A stretch of DNA of 64,000 bases from assembly GCA_001544655.2 (NCBI GenBank), contig FCOD02000029.1, forward strand, positions 17,106 to 81,105. Direction: 5' to 3'. The translations under genes were made by a program, and so were the position numbers. The notes under the pieces are model-generated. The model ran no database searches, was not told where the DNA came from, and saw only the letters and a program-made list of their open reading frames with translations. This DNA comes from Caballeronia turbans. GTDB lineage: Bacteria > Pseudomonadota > Gammaproteobacteria > Burkholderiales > Burkholderiaceae. This document shows positions 38,766 to 47,216 of this stretch, one piece after another (position 1 is the first letter of the stretch; each line of letters starts with the position of its first letter).

Positions 38766-39116
38766 ATGAAAATCAGAAGTTCGCCTGTAATCCCATCGCT
38801 CATCTGCCCCGGGGTTCCCCTCGATGGCGCGCAGGCCGGCGTGGTCGTGCGTATCATCGACTCGGATGCGTCGGTGTATGCGAATTACCTCGTTCAGACG
38901 GCGGACGGCACGCAATACTGCGGGCAGATGGACGTCCGGCGCCGGCGCAATCGCGATGCGCTGCTGCGGCTCGCGCTGGAATCAGGACGCTCGGTCATGG
39001 TTATCGGCGGAATCAACAGTTATGTGAAGGCGGCGATGGTCGGCGCTCCCAGTCATGCGCTTTTTGAATCGACTGGTGGATCGAACCCAAACGACGCGCG
39101 TAGCGGGCGCCCGTAA
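38766..39116 (+). CDS. Unrecognised protein with one copy of the YCGQ repeat domain
   Basis: I do not recognise this 116-residue protein. Residues about 17-92 form a domain that recurs twice in the next gene: G[VI]PL, then RIIDSD, YLVQTADGTQYCGQM, NRDALLRLALESG and SVMVIGGINSYVKAAMVG. The order strand, strand with a cysteine, helix, two strands recalls OB-fold B-subunits of AB5 toxins, but this is only a guess from pattern. There is no signal peptide. The tail (STGGSNPNDARSGRP) is low-complexity. A good ribosome site (GGAG) precedes the ATG. Base composition upstream suggests acquired DNA. Confidence 0.72.
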   Translation: MKIRSSPVIPSLICPGVPLDGAQAGVVVRIIDSDASVYANYLVQTADGTQYCGQMDVRRRRNRDALLRLALESGRSVMVIGGINSYVKAAMVGAPSHALFESTGGSNPNDARSGRP

Positions 39117-39186
39117 AAAGTCACATGCCGCGTCGCTCCATTATCCGGAGGCGCGCGATTTTGGAATCATGAAAAAAGGATCACGA

Positions 39187-39747
39187 GTGAGAAACATTGA
39201 TAGTTCCGTCAACCTCGGCCTTGTGCGAGGCGGCATTCCGCTCACGGGCGTCAAGGGTGGTTTTCTCACCCGCATAATCGATTCGAATGATCTCGAGAAC
39301 GTTAATTTCGTCATTCGAACCGGAGAGGGCGCGTTATATTGTGGTCAACTGAATATCGTCACTCACGAAAATAGAAACAATCTCCTGATGATGGCGCTGG
39401 ATTACGGTCTGCCCGTCACACTCTCGGGTGACGATTCGGGAAACATAACCGGCCTCGCCGTTGCGAAGAGTGATTCGCCGATTCCATCCCTGAATTCCGC
39501 GTTTCTAAAGTTGCAGGACACGCGTACCGGCACGGTGGTGAGAATCGTCGACAAGGATCCAGGTTCGGCGGTCACCTACGTGCTCCAGACGAGCGACGGC
39601 TCGCGATACTGCGCCCAGATGTGGCCCAACAGGGATAACTACGACAACCGAAACAGCCTTTTCATGATGGCGCTGCGGATGAACATTCCGGTCACGATAA
39701 CGGGCGGCGCCAATCATGAGGTGACTGCGATCGCCGTCGGATCGTAA
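39187..39747 (+). CDS. Unrecognised protein with two tandem copies of the YCGQ repeat domain
   Basis: This 186-residue protein carries two copies of the domain found in the preceding gene. Copy 1 has GGIPLTGVKGG, RIIDSND, ALYCGQLN, NNLLMMALDYGLPVTLSG; copy 2 has GTVVRIVDKD, SRYCAQMW, NSLFMMALRMNIPVTITGG. I prefer the GTG at 39187: AAGGA sits 6 bp upstream, and from it the distance to the GIPL motif equals that from the start of the neighbouring protein to its GVPL motif. An ATG at 39169 is the alternative. No signal peptide is visible. Function unknown. Confidence 0.72.
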   Translation: MRNIDSSVNLGLVRGGIPLTGVKGGFLTRIIDSNDLENVNFVIRTGEGALYCGQLNIVTHENRNNLLMMALDYGLPVTLSGDDSGNITGLAVAKSDSPIPSLNSAFLKLQDTRTGTVVRIVDKDPGSAVTYVLQTSDGSRYCAQMWPNRDNYDNRNSLFMMALRMNIPVTITGGANHEVTAIAVGS

Positions 39748-39836
39748 TATCCCTGCTCCCGCGCCCGCTCGCTACGGCGGGTGGGCAAGTTTTCTGCTAG
39801 TTTCACCGAAATCACAAGGGAGCAAGGACGAGCGTC

Positions 39837-40175
39837 ATGAGCATGAATATCGAATACGCGAAGACCGCGCCCGAGCGCGCCGAAATCGACGCGCTGAGCG
39901 GCCCGATGGTCGTCGAGTTCGGCACCGACTGGTGCGGCTTCTGCCGCGCCGCGCAGCCGCTCATCGCGCAGGCGTTCCAGGGTCATGGCGCGGTGAAGCA
40001 TATGAAGATCGAAGACGGCAGCGGCCGACCGCTCGGCCGCTCGTTTCGCGTGAAGCTCTGGCCGACGCTCGTCTTCATGCTCGGCGGCAAGGAAGTCGCG
40101 CGCCTCGTGCGCCCCGGCGACGTCTCCGAAATACGCGACGCGCTCGCGCTCATCGACGAACCGCTCGCGCAATAG
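39837..40175 (+). CDS. Thioredoxin-family protein
   Basis: The 112-residue single-domain protein has the thioredoxin active site in EFGTDWCGFCRAAQPLI (WCGFC instead of WCGPC) and the cis-proline in VKLWPTLVFML. There is no signal peptide, so it should act in the cytoplasm as a disulfide reductase. The phenylalanine between the cysteines would alter the redox potential. An ATG two codons later (39843) is also possible. It precedes the GntR gene by about 60 bp and may be a separate unit. Confidence 0.87.
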   Translation: MSMNIEYAKTAPERAEIDALSGPMVVEFGTDWCGFCRAAQPLIAQAFQGHGAVKHMKIEDGSGRPLGRSFRVKLWPTLVFMLGGKEVARLVRPGDVSEIRDALALIDEPLAQ

Positions 40176-40234
40176 CGTTCCTCCGAGGGTTATTCCTCGG
40201 TCAACGCCGCTCCCGAAACTTGTATGATGACCCG

Positions 40235-40966
40235 ATGACTTTACGCGTTCCATCGAGTCGCATGTTCGAGAAGATCCCGCCGCGCGCCCTGTCGGACACG
40301 GTCGCGCAGAAATTGCAGAAGCTCATCGAGACCGGCAGCTTCGCCACGACCGGCAAGCTGCCGACCGAAGCCGTGCTCGCGCAGGAATTCGGCGTGAGCC
40401 GCACCGTGATCCGCGAAGCCATCTCACGGCTGAAGAACGAAGGCATGGTCGAGCCGCGCCAGGGCAGCGGTGTGTTCATCGTGGAGCGGGCGGGCATCCG
40501 GCCGTTGCGCATCGATTACGCGCAGGCCGTCGAGCCGGGCGCGGTCGTCCAGATTCTCGCGCTGCGCCGGGCGATCGAGGCCGAAGTCGCGTCCGAGGCC
40601 GCGCTGCGCCGCACCGACGAGCACCTGGCCGCTATCGATGACGCCCTCGGGCGCATCGACGAAGCGGTTCGCGAAGGCAGGGACGGCGTCGCGGAAGACG
40701 TCGCGTTCCATCGCGAAATCGCGAACGCGACCGGCAACCCGTACTTCCTGAAAACCCTCACCTTTCTGAATCAGTATCTCGAAGCCGGCACGCTCGTCAC
40801 GCGCGGCAACGAGGCGCTGCGCGAGGACTTCATGCGTCAGGTGCGCGAGGAGCACGCGGCGATCGTCGAGGCGATCCGCTCGCGCGATTCGGTCGCCGCG
40901 CGCAACGCCGCCCAGACCCATCTCATCAACGCCGCGCGCCGCCTGGCGGAAGCGGGCATCTGCTAA
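40235..40966 (+). CDS. GntR/FadR-family regulator of the threonate/erythronate operon
   Basis: The 243-residue protein has the N-terminal GntR winged helix (KLPTEAVLAQEFGVSRTVIREAISRL) and an FCD-type all-helical effector domain (RRAIEAEVASEAALRR, FHREIANATGNPYF, EEHAAIVEAIRSRD) with the histidine and aspartate/asparagine ligands that bind a metal in many FCD proteins. It lies 21 bp before ltnD, the usual place for the regulator of tetronate catabolism. The start at 40235 is chosen for the MTLRVPSS opening; an ATG at 40262 is possible. Confidence 0.88.
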   Translation: MTLRVPSSRMFEKIPPRALSDTVAQKLQKLIETGSFATTGKLPTEAVLAQEFGVSRTVIREAISRLKNEGMVEPRQGSGVFIVERAGIRPLRIDYAQAVEPGAVVQILALRRAIEAEVASEAALRRTDEHLAAIDDALGRIDEAVREGRDGVAEDVAFHREIANATGNPYFLKTLTFLNQYLEAGTLVTRGNEALREDFMRQVREEHAAIVEAIRSRDSVAARNAAQTHLINAARRLAEAGIC

Positions 40967-40987
40967 TTCATCGGGAAGAGAAACGCT

Positions 40988-41884
40988 ATGACGAGAAACG
41001 TGGGAGTCATCGGCCTGGGCGCAATGGGCATGGGCGTCGCGCGTTCGTTGCTGCGCGCGGGCTTCGCCGTCCATGCGTACGATGTGAAGAAGCCCGCGCT
41101 CGATGCGTTCGCGGCCGAAGGCGGCCTTGCGTGCGCGTCGCCGGCGGAACTGGGCGGCAAGTGCGAGGTCGTGCTGACGGTCGTCGTCAACGCGGCGCAG
41201 ACGGAGGCTGTGCTGTTCGGTGAGAACGGTGCGCTCGAGGCGATGAAACCCGGCAGCGTCGTGCTCGCATGCGCGACGGTATCGCCGCAATTCGCCGCCG
41301 ACCTCGGCCGGCGCATCGGGGAAAAAGGCGTGTTGCTGCTCGACGCGCCCCTGTCCGGCGGCGCGGCCAAGGCCAATTCCGGCGACATGACGATGATGAC
41401 CTCCGGCCCGGCCGACGCCTACGCCGCGTGCGAAGACGTGCTCGGTGCGATTGCGGGCAAGGTCTATCGTCTCGGCGACGCGCACGGCGCGGGCTCGAAG
41501 GTGAAGATCATCAATCAACTGCTCGCGGGCGTGCATATCGCCGCGGCCGCCGAAGCGATGGCGCTCGGCCTGCGCGAAGGCGTCGATCCCGATGCGCTCT
41601 ACGACGTCATCACGCACAGCGCCGGCAACTCGTGGATGTTCGAGAACCGCGTGCCGCACATTCTGGCGGGCGACTACACGCCGCTTTCCGCCGTCGATAT
41701 TTTCGTGAAGGACCTCGGCCTCGTGCTCGATACGGCGCGCACGTCGAAATTCCCGCTGCCGCTCTCGGCGGCGGCGCACCAGATGTTCATGATGGCGTCC
41801 ACCGCCGGCCACGGCGGCGAGGACGATTCCGCGGTCATCAAGATTTTTCCGGGCATCGACATCCCGAAGGGAGCGAAGGAATGA
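40988..41884 (+). CDS. ltnD: L-threonate dehydrogenase
   Basis: The 298-residue beta-hydroxyacid dehydrogenase has the Rossmann motif GVIGLGAMGMGVARSLL, the substrate loop APLSGGAAKANSGDMT, the catalytic lysine in GSKVKIINQLLAG and the late KDLGLVLDTA. In the characterised pathway LtnD oxidises L-threonate to 2-oxo-tetronate. The assignment to threonate rests on the adjacent otnK, otnC and otnI homologues. Its stop overlaps the otnK start (ATGA). Confidence 0.88.
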   Translation: MTRNVGVIGLGAMGMGVARSLLRAGFAVHAYDVKKPALDAFAAEGGLACASPAELGGKCEVVLTVVVNAAQTEAVLFGENGALEAMKPGSVVLACATVSPQFAADLGRRIGEKGVLLLDAPLSGGAAKANSGDMTMMTSGPADAYAACEDVLGAIAGKVYRLGDAHGAGSKVKIINQLLAGVHIAAAAEAMALGLREGVDPDALYDVITHSAGNSWMFENRVPHILAGDYTPLSAVDIFVKDLGLVLDTARTSKFPLPLSAAAHQMFMMASTAGHGGEDDSAVIKIFPGIDIPKGAKE

Positions 41885-43158
41885 CGCAGACGGCGCAGAC
41901 ACTGCTCGGCTGTATCGCCGACGATTTCACGGGGGCGACCGATCTCGCCAACATGCTCGTGCGCGGCGGCATGCGCACGGTGCAGACCATTGGCATTCCC
42001 GAAGCGGGCACGCTAATCGATGCGGACGCGATCGTCGTCGCGCTGAAATCGCGCACGATTCCCGCCGCCGAGGCCGTGCGCCAGTCGCTCGACGCGCTCG
42101 AATGGCTGCGCGCGCAGGGATGCCGCCAGTTCTTCTTCAAGTATTGCTCGACCTTCGATTCCACCGATAAGGGCAACATCGGCCCCGTTTCGGACGCGTT
42201 GCTCGATGCGCTGAAGGCAGATTTCACGATCGCCTGCCCCGCGTTTCCCGAGAACGGCCGCACGATCTTTCGCGGCAATCTGTTTGTCGGGGATGTGTTG
42301 CTGAACGAGTCGGGCATGGAGAATCATCCGCTCACGCCGATGACCGATCCGAACCTCGTGCGCGTCTTGCAGCGTCAGACGCAATCGAAAGTCGGGCTGA
42401 TCCGCTACGACACGATCGCCAAGGGCGCGGACGCGATCCGGGCGCGCATCGACGAGTTGAAGAAAGACGGCGTGCGCCTCGCCATCGCCGATGCCATATC
42501 CGACGCCGATCTCTACACGCTGGGCGACGCGTGCCGCGAACTTGCGCTCATCACGGGCGGCTCGGGCATCGCGCTCGGGCTTCCGCAAAACTTCCGCGCC
42601 GCGAACCTGCTCGCGCATGCGGAACATGCCGCCGATCTGCCGAAAATCGAAGGCAAGTCGGTGGTGCTGGCGGGCAGCGCATCGAAGGCGACGAACGCGC
42701 AGGTCGCGCACTGGCGCGAGTCGAAGCCGGGTTTCCGTATCGATCCGCTGGCGCTGTCGCGCGGCGAGCCGGTCGTGCAAAACGCTGTCGAATTCGCGCG
42801 CACGCACAACGAGCCTGTGCTCATTTACGCGACTTCGTCGCCCGATGAAGTAAAGGCGGTGCAGAAGGAACTGGGCGTCGAGAAGGCGGGGCAACTGGTC
42901 GAAGACGCGCTCGCGTCCATCGCGCGCACGCTGCGCGACGAAGGCTGCGTCAAGTTCGTCGTGGCGGGCGGCGAGACCTCGGGCGCGGTCGTGCAGGCGC
43001 TCGATGTGCGCACGCTGCGCATCGGGCCGCAGATCGATCCGGGCGTGCCGGCGACGCAGTCGATCGGCGCGAATGCCGATGAATCGCTGGCCCTCGCGCT
43101 CAAGTCCGGCAATTTCGGCGCGACCGATTTCTTCGAGAAGGCGTTGAAGGCACTGTGA
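41881..43158 (+). CDS. otnK: 3-oxo-tetronate kinase
   Basis: The 425-residue protein is a DUF1537/four-carbon acid sugar kinase: GCIADDFTGATDLANMLV at the N-terminus, FKYCSTFDSTDKGNIGPV for substrate binding, CPAFPENGRT, and the C-terminal nucleotide domain with VVAGGETSGAVVQAL. It phosphorylates 3-oxo-tetronate at the 4-hydroxyl. It overlaps ltnD by 4 bp and otnC by 1 bp, indicating translational coupling. Confidence 0.9.
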   Translation: MTQTAQTLLGCIADDFTGATDLANMLVRGGMRTVQTIGIPEAGTLIDADAIVVALKSRTIPAAEAVRQSLDALEWLRAQGCRQFFFKYCSTFDSTDKGNIGPVSDALLDALKADFTIACPAFPENGRTIFRGNLFVGDVLLNESGMENHPLTPMTDPNLVRVLQRQTQSKVGLIRYDTIAKGADAIRARIDELKKDGVRLAIADAISDADLYTLGDACRELALITGGSGIALGLPQNFRAANLLAHAEHAADLPKIEGKSVVLAGSASKATNAQVAHWRESKPGFRIDPLALSRGEPVVQNAVEFARTHNEPVLIYATSSPDEVKAVQKELGVEKAGQLVEDALASIARTLRDEGCVKFVVAGGETSGAVVQALDVRTLRIGPQIDPGVPATQSIGANADESLALALKSGNFGATDFFEKALKAL

Positions 43159-43799
43159 TGGCATCGAACGAACATTCCATTCGCGAAGAGATCTGCGTCA
43201 CCGGCAAGAGCCTGTACGAGCGGCGCTATACGGTCGGCAGTGCGGGCAACATCAGCGCGCGGCTCGATGACGGCTGGCTCATCACGCCGACGGATGCGTG
43301 CCTTGGCCGCCTCGATCCAAACGACATCGCGAAGGTCGATCTTCAGGGCAATCACGTGTCGGGCGGACGGCCGTCGAAGACGCTCGCGCTGCATCGACGC
43401 ATCTACGAGAGCAATGCGGATGCGCGCGGCGTGGTGCATACGCATTCGACGCATCTCGTGGCGCTGACGCTGGCGGGCGTCTGGAAGAAGGAAGATGTCC
43501 TGCCGCCGATCACGCCGTACTACGTGATGAAGGTGGGCCACGTGCCACTGATCGAATATCGCCGTCCGGGCGATGCGGCCGTGGCGGAGGAAGTGGCGGC
43601 GCTGGCGTCGAAGGTGCGCGCGGTGTTGCTGGAGCGCCTTGGGCCGGTGGTGTGGGAGAAATCGGTGTCGCACGCGAGTTACGCGCTGGAGGAGCTGGAG
43701 GAGACGGCGCGGCTGTATCTATCGACGATGCCGCGCCCCGAGCCGTTACCGGAAGCGGCGATCGAGGATTTGCGAGCGACATTCAACGCCCGATGGTAA
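43158..43799 (+). CDS. otnC: 3-oxo-tetronate 4-phosphate decarboxylase (class II aldolase family)
   Basis: The 213-residue protein has the class II aldolase/adducin fold: YTVGSAGNISARLDDGWLIT, SGGRPSKTLALHRRIY, and zinc-binding histidines in GVVHTHSTHLVAL. In the known pathway it decarboxylates 3-oxo-tetronate 4-phosphate to dihydroxyacetone phosphate. The ATG at 43158 is favoured over a GTG one codon earlier, and it overlaps the otnK stop by one base. A half copy of the long repeat follows the stop immediately. Confidence 0.88.
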   Translation: MASNEHSIREEICVTGKSLYERRYTVGSAGNISARLDDGWLITPTDACLGRLDPNDIAKVDLQGNHVSGGRPSKTLALHRRIYESNADARGVVHTHSTHLVALTLAGVWKKEDVLPPITPYYVMKVGHVPLIEYRRPGDAAVAEEVAALASKVRAVLLERLGPVVWEKSVSHASYALEELEETARLYLSTMPRPEPLPEAAIEDLRATFNARW

Positions 43800-43803
43800 A
43801 GAA

Positions 43804-44031
43804 ATGCCGGTCGGCCGCGCAGCGGGCCGGAGCCGTGTGGTGCGGAACCAGTGAGTGAAGCGGAGCGAGGCGACAGACCGTGCGCGATCCAAGCCGGGTG
43901 AGTCTTATGAGGGCGACACTCAGGCCGCCCACGCTCACCTGGCAAGCACGGCCAACTTTGCAGCAGCAAAGAAAGTGACTGCCGCCCCAGACAGGGGCAC
44001 AGCCAGCAGACCGACAAGAAATCAGGATTCC
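43804..44031 (+). repeat. Half copy of the long inverted-repeat element, copy B
   Basis: These 228 bp match the right half of elements A and C (GGGCCGGAGCC, the AGACCGTG segment, GAGGGCGACACT, then the AGCAGCAAAGAAAG hairpin arm and CTGCCGCCCC). The left half is absent. An internal deletion of nearly 50 bp after GGCCAA (about 43953) removes part of the hairpin. The end has diverged to GGATTCC. It fills the gap between otnC and otnI. Confidence 0.82.
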
Positions 44032-44068
44032 ACGAGAGCCGAACCAGATCAAACCAGGAGCAACGCAA

Positions 44069-44857
44069 ATGCCAAAATTCGCCGCAAACCTGACGATGAT
44101 GTACACGGAGCACCCGTTCCTGGACCGTTTCGCCGCAGCATCGAAAGACGGCTTCAAGGCGGTTGAATTCCTGTTCCCGTACGAATTCGCAGCGAAGGAC
44201 ATCGAGCAACGCTTGAAGGACAACGGCCTGACGCAAGCGCTCTTCAACGCCCCGCCGGGCGACTGGGCGAAGGGCGAGCGCGGCATCGCGTCCTTGGCGG
44301 GCCGTGAAGAGGAATTCAGGCAGAGCGTGGCAAAAGGCCTCGAATACGCCGCCGTGCTGGGCAACAAAAAACTGCACGTGATGGCGGGCCTGATCGCGGC
44401 GGATCAGCCAAGAGAAAAACACCGCGCGGTGTATCTGAAGAATCTCGAATACGCGGCGAAGGAAGCGGAAAAGGCGGGCATCGGCATCGTGATCGAGCCG
44501 ATCAACACGCGCGACATTCCCGGTTTCTTCCTGAACCGCCAGGACGACGCGCAAGCCATTTGCGACGAAATCGGCGCGCCTAACCTGCAAGTGCAGTTCG
44601 ATATCTACCACTGCCAGATCGTCGAAGGCGATATCGAGATGAAGCTCAGACGCGACATGAAGCGCCCGAACGCGGGCATCGGCCACATTCAGATCGCGGG
44701 CGTGCCGCAGCGGCACGAGCCGAGCATCGGCGAACTCAATTATCCGTATCTGTTCGAGCTGATCGATTCGCTCGGCTACGAAGGCTGGATCGGCTGCGAA
44801 TACAAGCCGAAGGCGGGCACGAGCGAAGGCCTCGGCTGGCTCAAACCTTATCTGTGA
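44069..44857 (+). CDS. otnI: 2-oxo-tetronate isomerase (hydroxypyruvate-isomerase family)
   Basis: The 262-residue TIM-barrel protein resembles hydroxypyruvate isomerase: [62 protein letters not shown] with a metal-binding glutamate, and [14 protein letters not shown]. In tetronate catabolism OtnI interconverts 2-oxo- and 3-oxo-tetronate, linking LtnD to OtnK. It lies 38 bp after repeat B and 17 bp before denD. Confidence 0.88.
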   Translation: MPKFAANLTMMYTEHPFLDRFAAASKDGFKAVEFLFPYEFAAKDIEQRLKDNGLTQALFNAPPGDWAKGERGIASLAGREEEFRQSVAKGLEYAAVLGNKKLHVMAGLIAADQPREKHRAVYLKNLEYAAKEAEKAGIGIVIEPINTRDIPGFFLNRQDDAQAICDEIGAPNLQVQFDIYHCQIVEGDIEMKLRRDMKRPNAGIGHIQIAGVPQRHEPSIGELNYPYLFELIDSLGYEGWIGCEYKPKAGTSEGLGWLKPYL

Positions 44858-44873
44858 GAAAGGAAGCGATTAC

Positions 44874-45839
44874 ATGAAAATTCTCATCACCGGCGGCGCG
44901 GGCTTTCTTGGTCAGCGGCTCGCGAAGCGCCTTCTCGAGCGCAATGAACTCAACGGCAAGCCGGTCACGGAACTGGTGCTGCTCGACGTCGCGCGCCCGA
45001 ACGACGAACGACTGCTCGCCGACCAACGCGTGCGCGCCGAAACCGGCGACATCTCCGATCCGGCCGTGCTGCAACGCCACATCGACACGCAGACCGAAGC
45101 CATCTTCCACCTTGCCGCGATCGTGAGCGGCCAGGCCGAAGCAGACTTCGATCTCGGCATGAAGATCAATCTCGACGCGTCGCGGGCGTTGCTCGAAGTG
45201 TGCCGCGCTGCGGGCCATAAGCCGCGCGTCGTGTTCACGAGTTCGGTCGCGGTGTATGGCGGCACGCTGCCCGATGTCGTGCAGGACGACACCGCGCTCA
45301 ATCCGCAATCGTCGTACGGGACGCAGAAAGCGATCGCCGAGTTGCTGCTCTCCGACTACGCGCGGCGCGGTTTCGTCGATGGCCGCGTGCTGCGCCTGCC
45401 GACCATCAGCGTGCGGCCCGGCAAGCCGAACGCGGCGGCGTCGTCGTTTGCGAGCGGCATCATTCGCGAGCCGCTGAACGGCGAGCGCTCGACGTGTCCT
45501 GTCGATGGCGACACGCGCGTCTGGGTTCTGTCGCCGAAAAGCGCGATCGAAGCGCTGATCGCGGGCTGCGAGATCGATCGCGCGAAGCTCGGGCTCCGGC
45601 CGGTCATCAATCTGCCGGGCTTGTCGGTCAGCGTGAACGAGATGGTCGCGGCGCTGCGCGAAGTGGCGGGCGAGGAAGCGGTGCAGCGCATCGACTGGCA
45701 GCGCGACGAACGCATCGAGAAAATCGTCTGCAGCTGGCCCGGCGCGTGGAACCCGGCACGCGCGGAGCAACTCGGCCTCGTGGGCGACAAGAATTTCGCC
45801 GACGTGATCCGCGCCTATATCGCCGACGAACGCGGCTGA
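44874..45839 (+). CDS. denD: D-erythronate dehydrogenase
   Basis: The 321-residue extended-SDR (NAD-dependent epimerase) protein has ILITGGAGFLGQRLAKRLL, HLAAIVSGQAEADFDLG, the catalytic SSVAVYGG and YGTQK motifs, and RLPTISVRPGKPNAAASSF. These are the hallmarks of DenD, which oxidises D-erythronate to 2-oxo-tetronate. With ltnD, otnI, otnK and otnC the operon can funnel both L-threonate and D-erythronate to dihydroxyacetone phosphate. Confidence 0.9.
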   Translation: MKILITGGAGFLGQRLAKRLLERNELNGKPVTELVLLDVARPNDERLLADQRVRAETGDISDPAVLQRHIDTQTEAIFHLAAIVSGQAEADFDLGMKINLDASRALLEVCRAAGHKPRVVFTSSVAVYGGTLPDVVQDDTALNPQSSYGTQKAIAELLLSDYARRGFVDGRVLRLPTISVRPGKPNAAASSFASGIIREPLNGERSTCPVDGDTRVWVLSPKSAIEALIAGCEIDRAKLGLRPVINLPGLSVSVNEMVAALREVAGEEAVQRIDWQRDERIEKIVCSWPGAWNPARAEQLGLVGDKNFADVIRAYIADERG

Positions 45840-46118
45840 ATCCCACTTCTTGCATCATCGATTCGTTCTGCACCGGGCGTCGCGCGCGCGATGCCCGCGT
45901 CCCCGCGCGCCTGTCATGCTTACATGCGCATTTCCGGGCTACACTTGTCTCTTAAATGTGACGAACGTCGGCCCGGCGCCGCGTGCACCGCGTTGAACCA
46001 CGAGCGGCCGCAAGCTCGTATCTCTTTCGCTTTCGTGCTTCTTGCGCCTTCGCAACGCCGGCATCGCGGCGCGCGTCCCGTCGTCCCGTGACCACACCTT
46101 CCCGCGCGGGAGATTCCC

Positions 46119-47216
46119 ATGTTGTTGCATCAGCTAGTCGATCGATTCGGCCCGGCGATCGTATTCATTAACGTAATGGGCTCGGCACTCGGGCTTCCGG
46201 TGCCCGCGATGCCGACGATGATCGTCGTCGGCGCCTCCATCGCGCTGATGGCCGTGAACGGCGGCGCGTTCTGGCCCGCGCTGCTCGGCGTGCTGTGCGT
46301 CGCGGTGGCGGGCGGCGTGCTCGGCGATCTCGTCTGGTTCCAGGGCGGGCGCAAGTACGGCGACAAGACGCTCAAGACCATCTGCAAGCTGTCCCTGTCG
46401 CGCGATACGTGCGTGAAGAAGACAGAACGTTTCTTCGGCCGCTGGGGCGTGCGGATTCTGCTCGTCGCGAAGTTCATCCCCGGTCTTTCGCTCGTGTCCG
46501 TGCCGCTCGCGGGCGCGATGGGCGTGAAGCTGCGCAGCTTCATCGCGCACGATGGCGCGGGCATCGCGCTGTGGGGCGCGGTCGGGCTGAGCGTCGGCGT
46601 CATCTTCGCGGCGCAGCTGGAAATGGTCTTCGCGATGATCTCGCAGCTCGGGCGACAGGCGGTGGCCGTCGTCGCGGTGCTGCTCGCGGTCTACGTCGCG
46701 TATCGCTGGTGGCGCCGCCGCGCGCTCATGGCGACGCTGGAAAAGGCGCGCATCAGCGTGGACGAGCTGTATGCGCTGATGAACGACGAGCCGCTGCCCG
46801 TGATCTTCGATATTCGCTCGCCGGAGAAGCGCATGCTCGATCCGGCCGCGATTCCCGGCTCTCTCTTCGCCGACGAGCGCGATCTCGCGAAGATCATCGA
46901 GAACTACGACAAGTCGCGCAAGGTCGTCATCTACTGCTCGTGTCCGAACGAAGTGTCGGCTGCGTGGATGGCCAAGACCATGCGCAACGCGGGCTTCCGG
47001 GACGTAGTGCCGCTCACGGGCGGACTGGACGCCTGGCGCCTCGCCGGTTTCGAGGTCGCGACGCTGACCGAGTTCGGCGAGCTCGCGGCGACCACACCGG
47101 AGGAGGTCGCGGAAATGGCGGCGATGTGCCCCTGGCCCGTGAAAGCGCCGGCGGCATCGCCCGCGGGCCCGGCATCCCTGCACGAAGCTGGTTTTCCACA
47201 CGGAGATCGCGCATGA
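46119..47216 (+). CDS. DedA-family membrane protein fused to a rhodanese domain
   Basis: The 365-residue protein begins with a DedA/SNARE-associated domain (about residues 1-195: several hydrophobic helices, GGVLGDLVWFQGGRKYG, and the key arginine region KFIPGLSLVSVPLAGAMG) and continues with a cytoplasmic rhodanese-like domain (about 215-320: VIFDIRSPEKR, then KVVIYCSCPNEVSAA with the active-site cysteine, and LTGGLDAWRLAG). DedA proteins are linked to lipid scrambling and proton-dependent envelope homeostasis. It overlaps the next gene by 4 bp, tying it to a redox or sulfur function. Confidence 0.88.
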   Translation: MLLHQLVDRFGPAIVFINVMGSALGLPVPAMPTMIVVGASIALMAVNGGAFWPALLGVLCVAVAGGVLGDLVWFQGGRKYGDKTLKTICKLSLSRDTCVKKTERFFGRWGVRILLVAKFIPGLSLVSVPLAGAMGVKLRSFIAHDGAGIALWGAVGLSVGVIFAAQLEMVFAMISQLGRQAVAVVAVLLAVYVAYRWWRRRALMATLEKARISVDELYALMNDEPLPVIFDIRSPEKRMLDPAAIPGSLFADERDLAKIIENYDKSRKVVIYCSCPNEVSAAWMAKTMRNAGFRDVVPLTGGLDAWRLAGFEVATLTEFGELAATTPEEVAEMAAMCPWPVKAPAASPAGPASLHEAGFPHGDRA

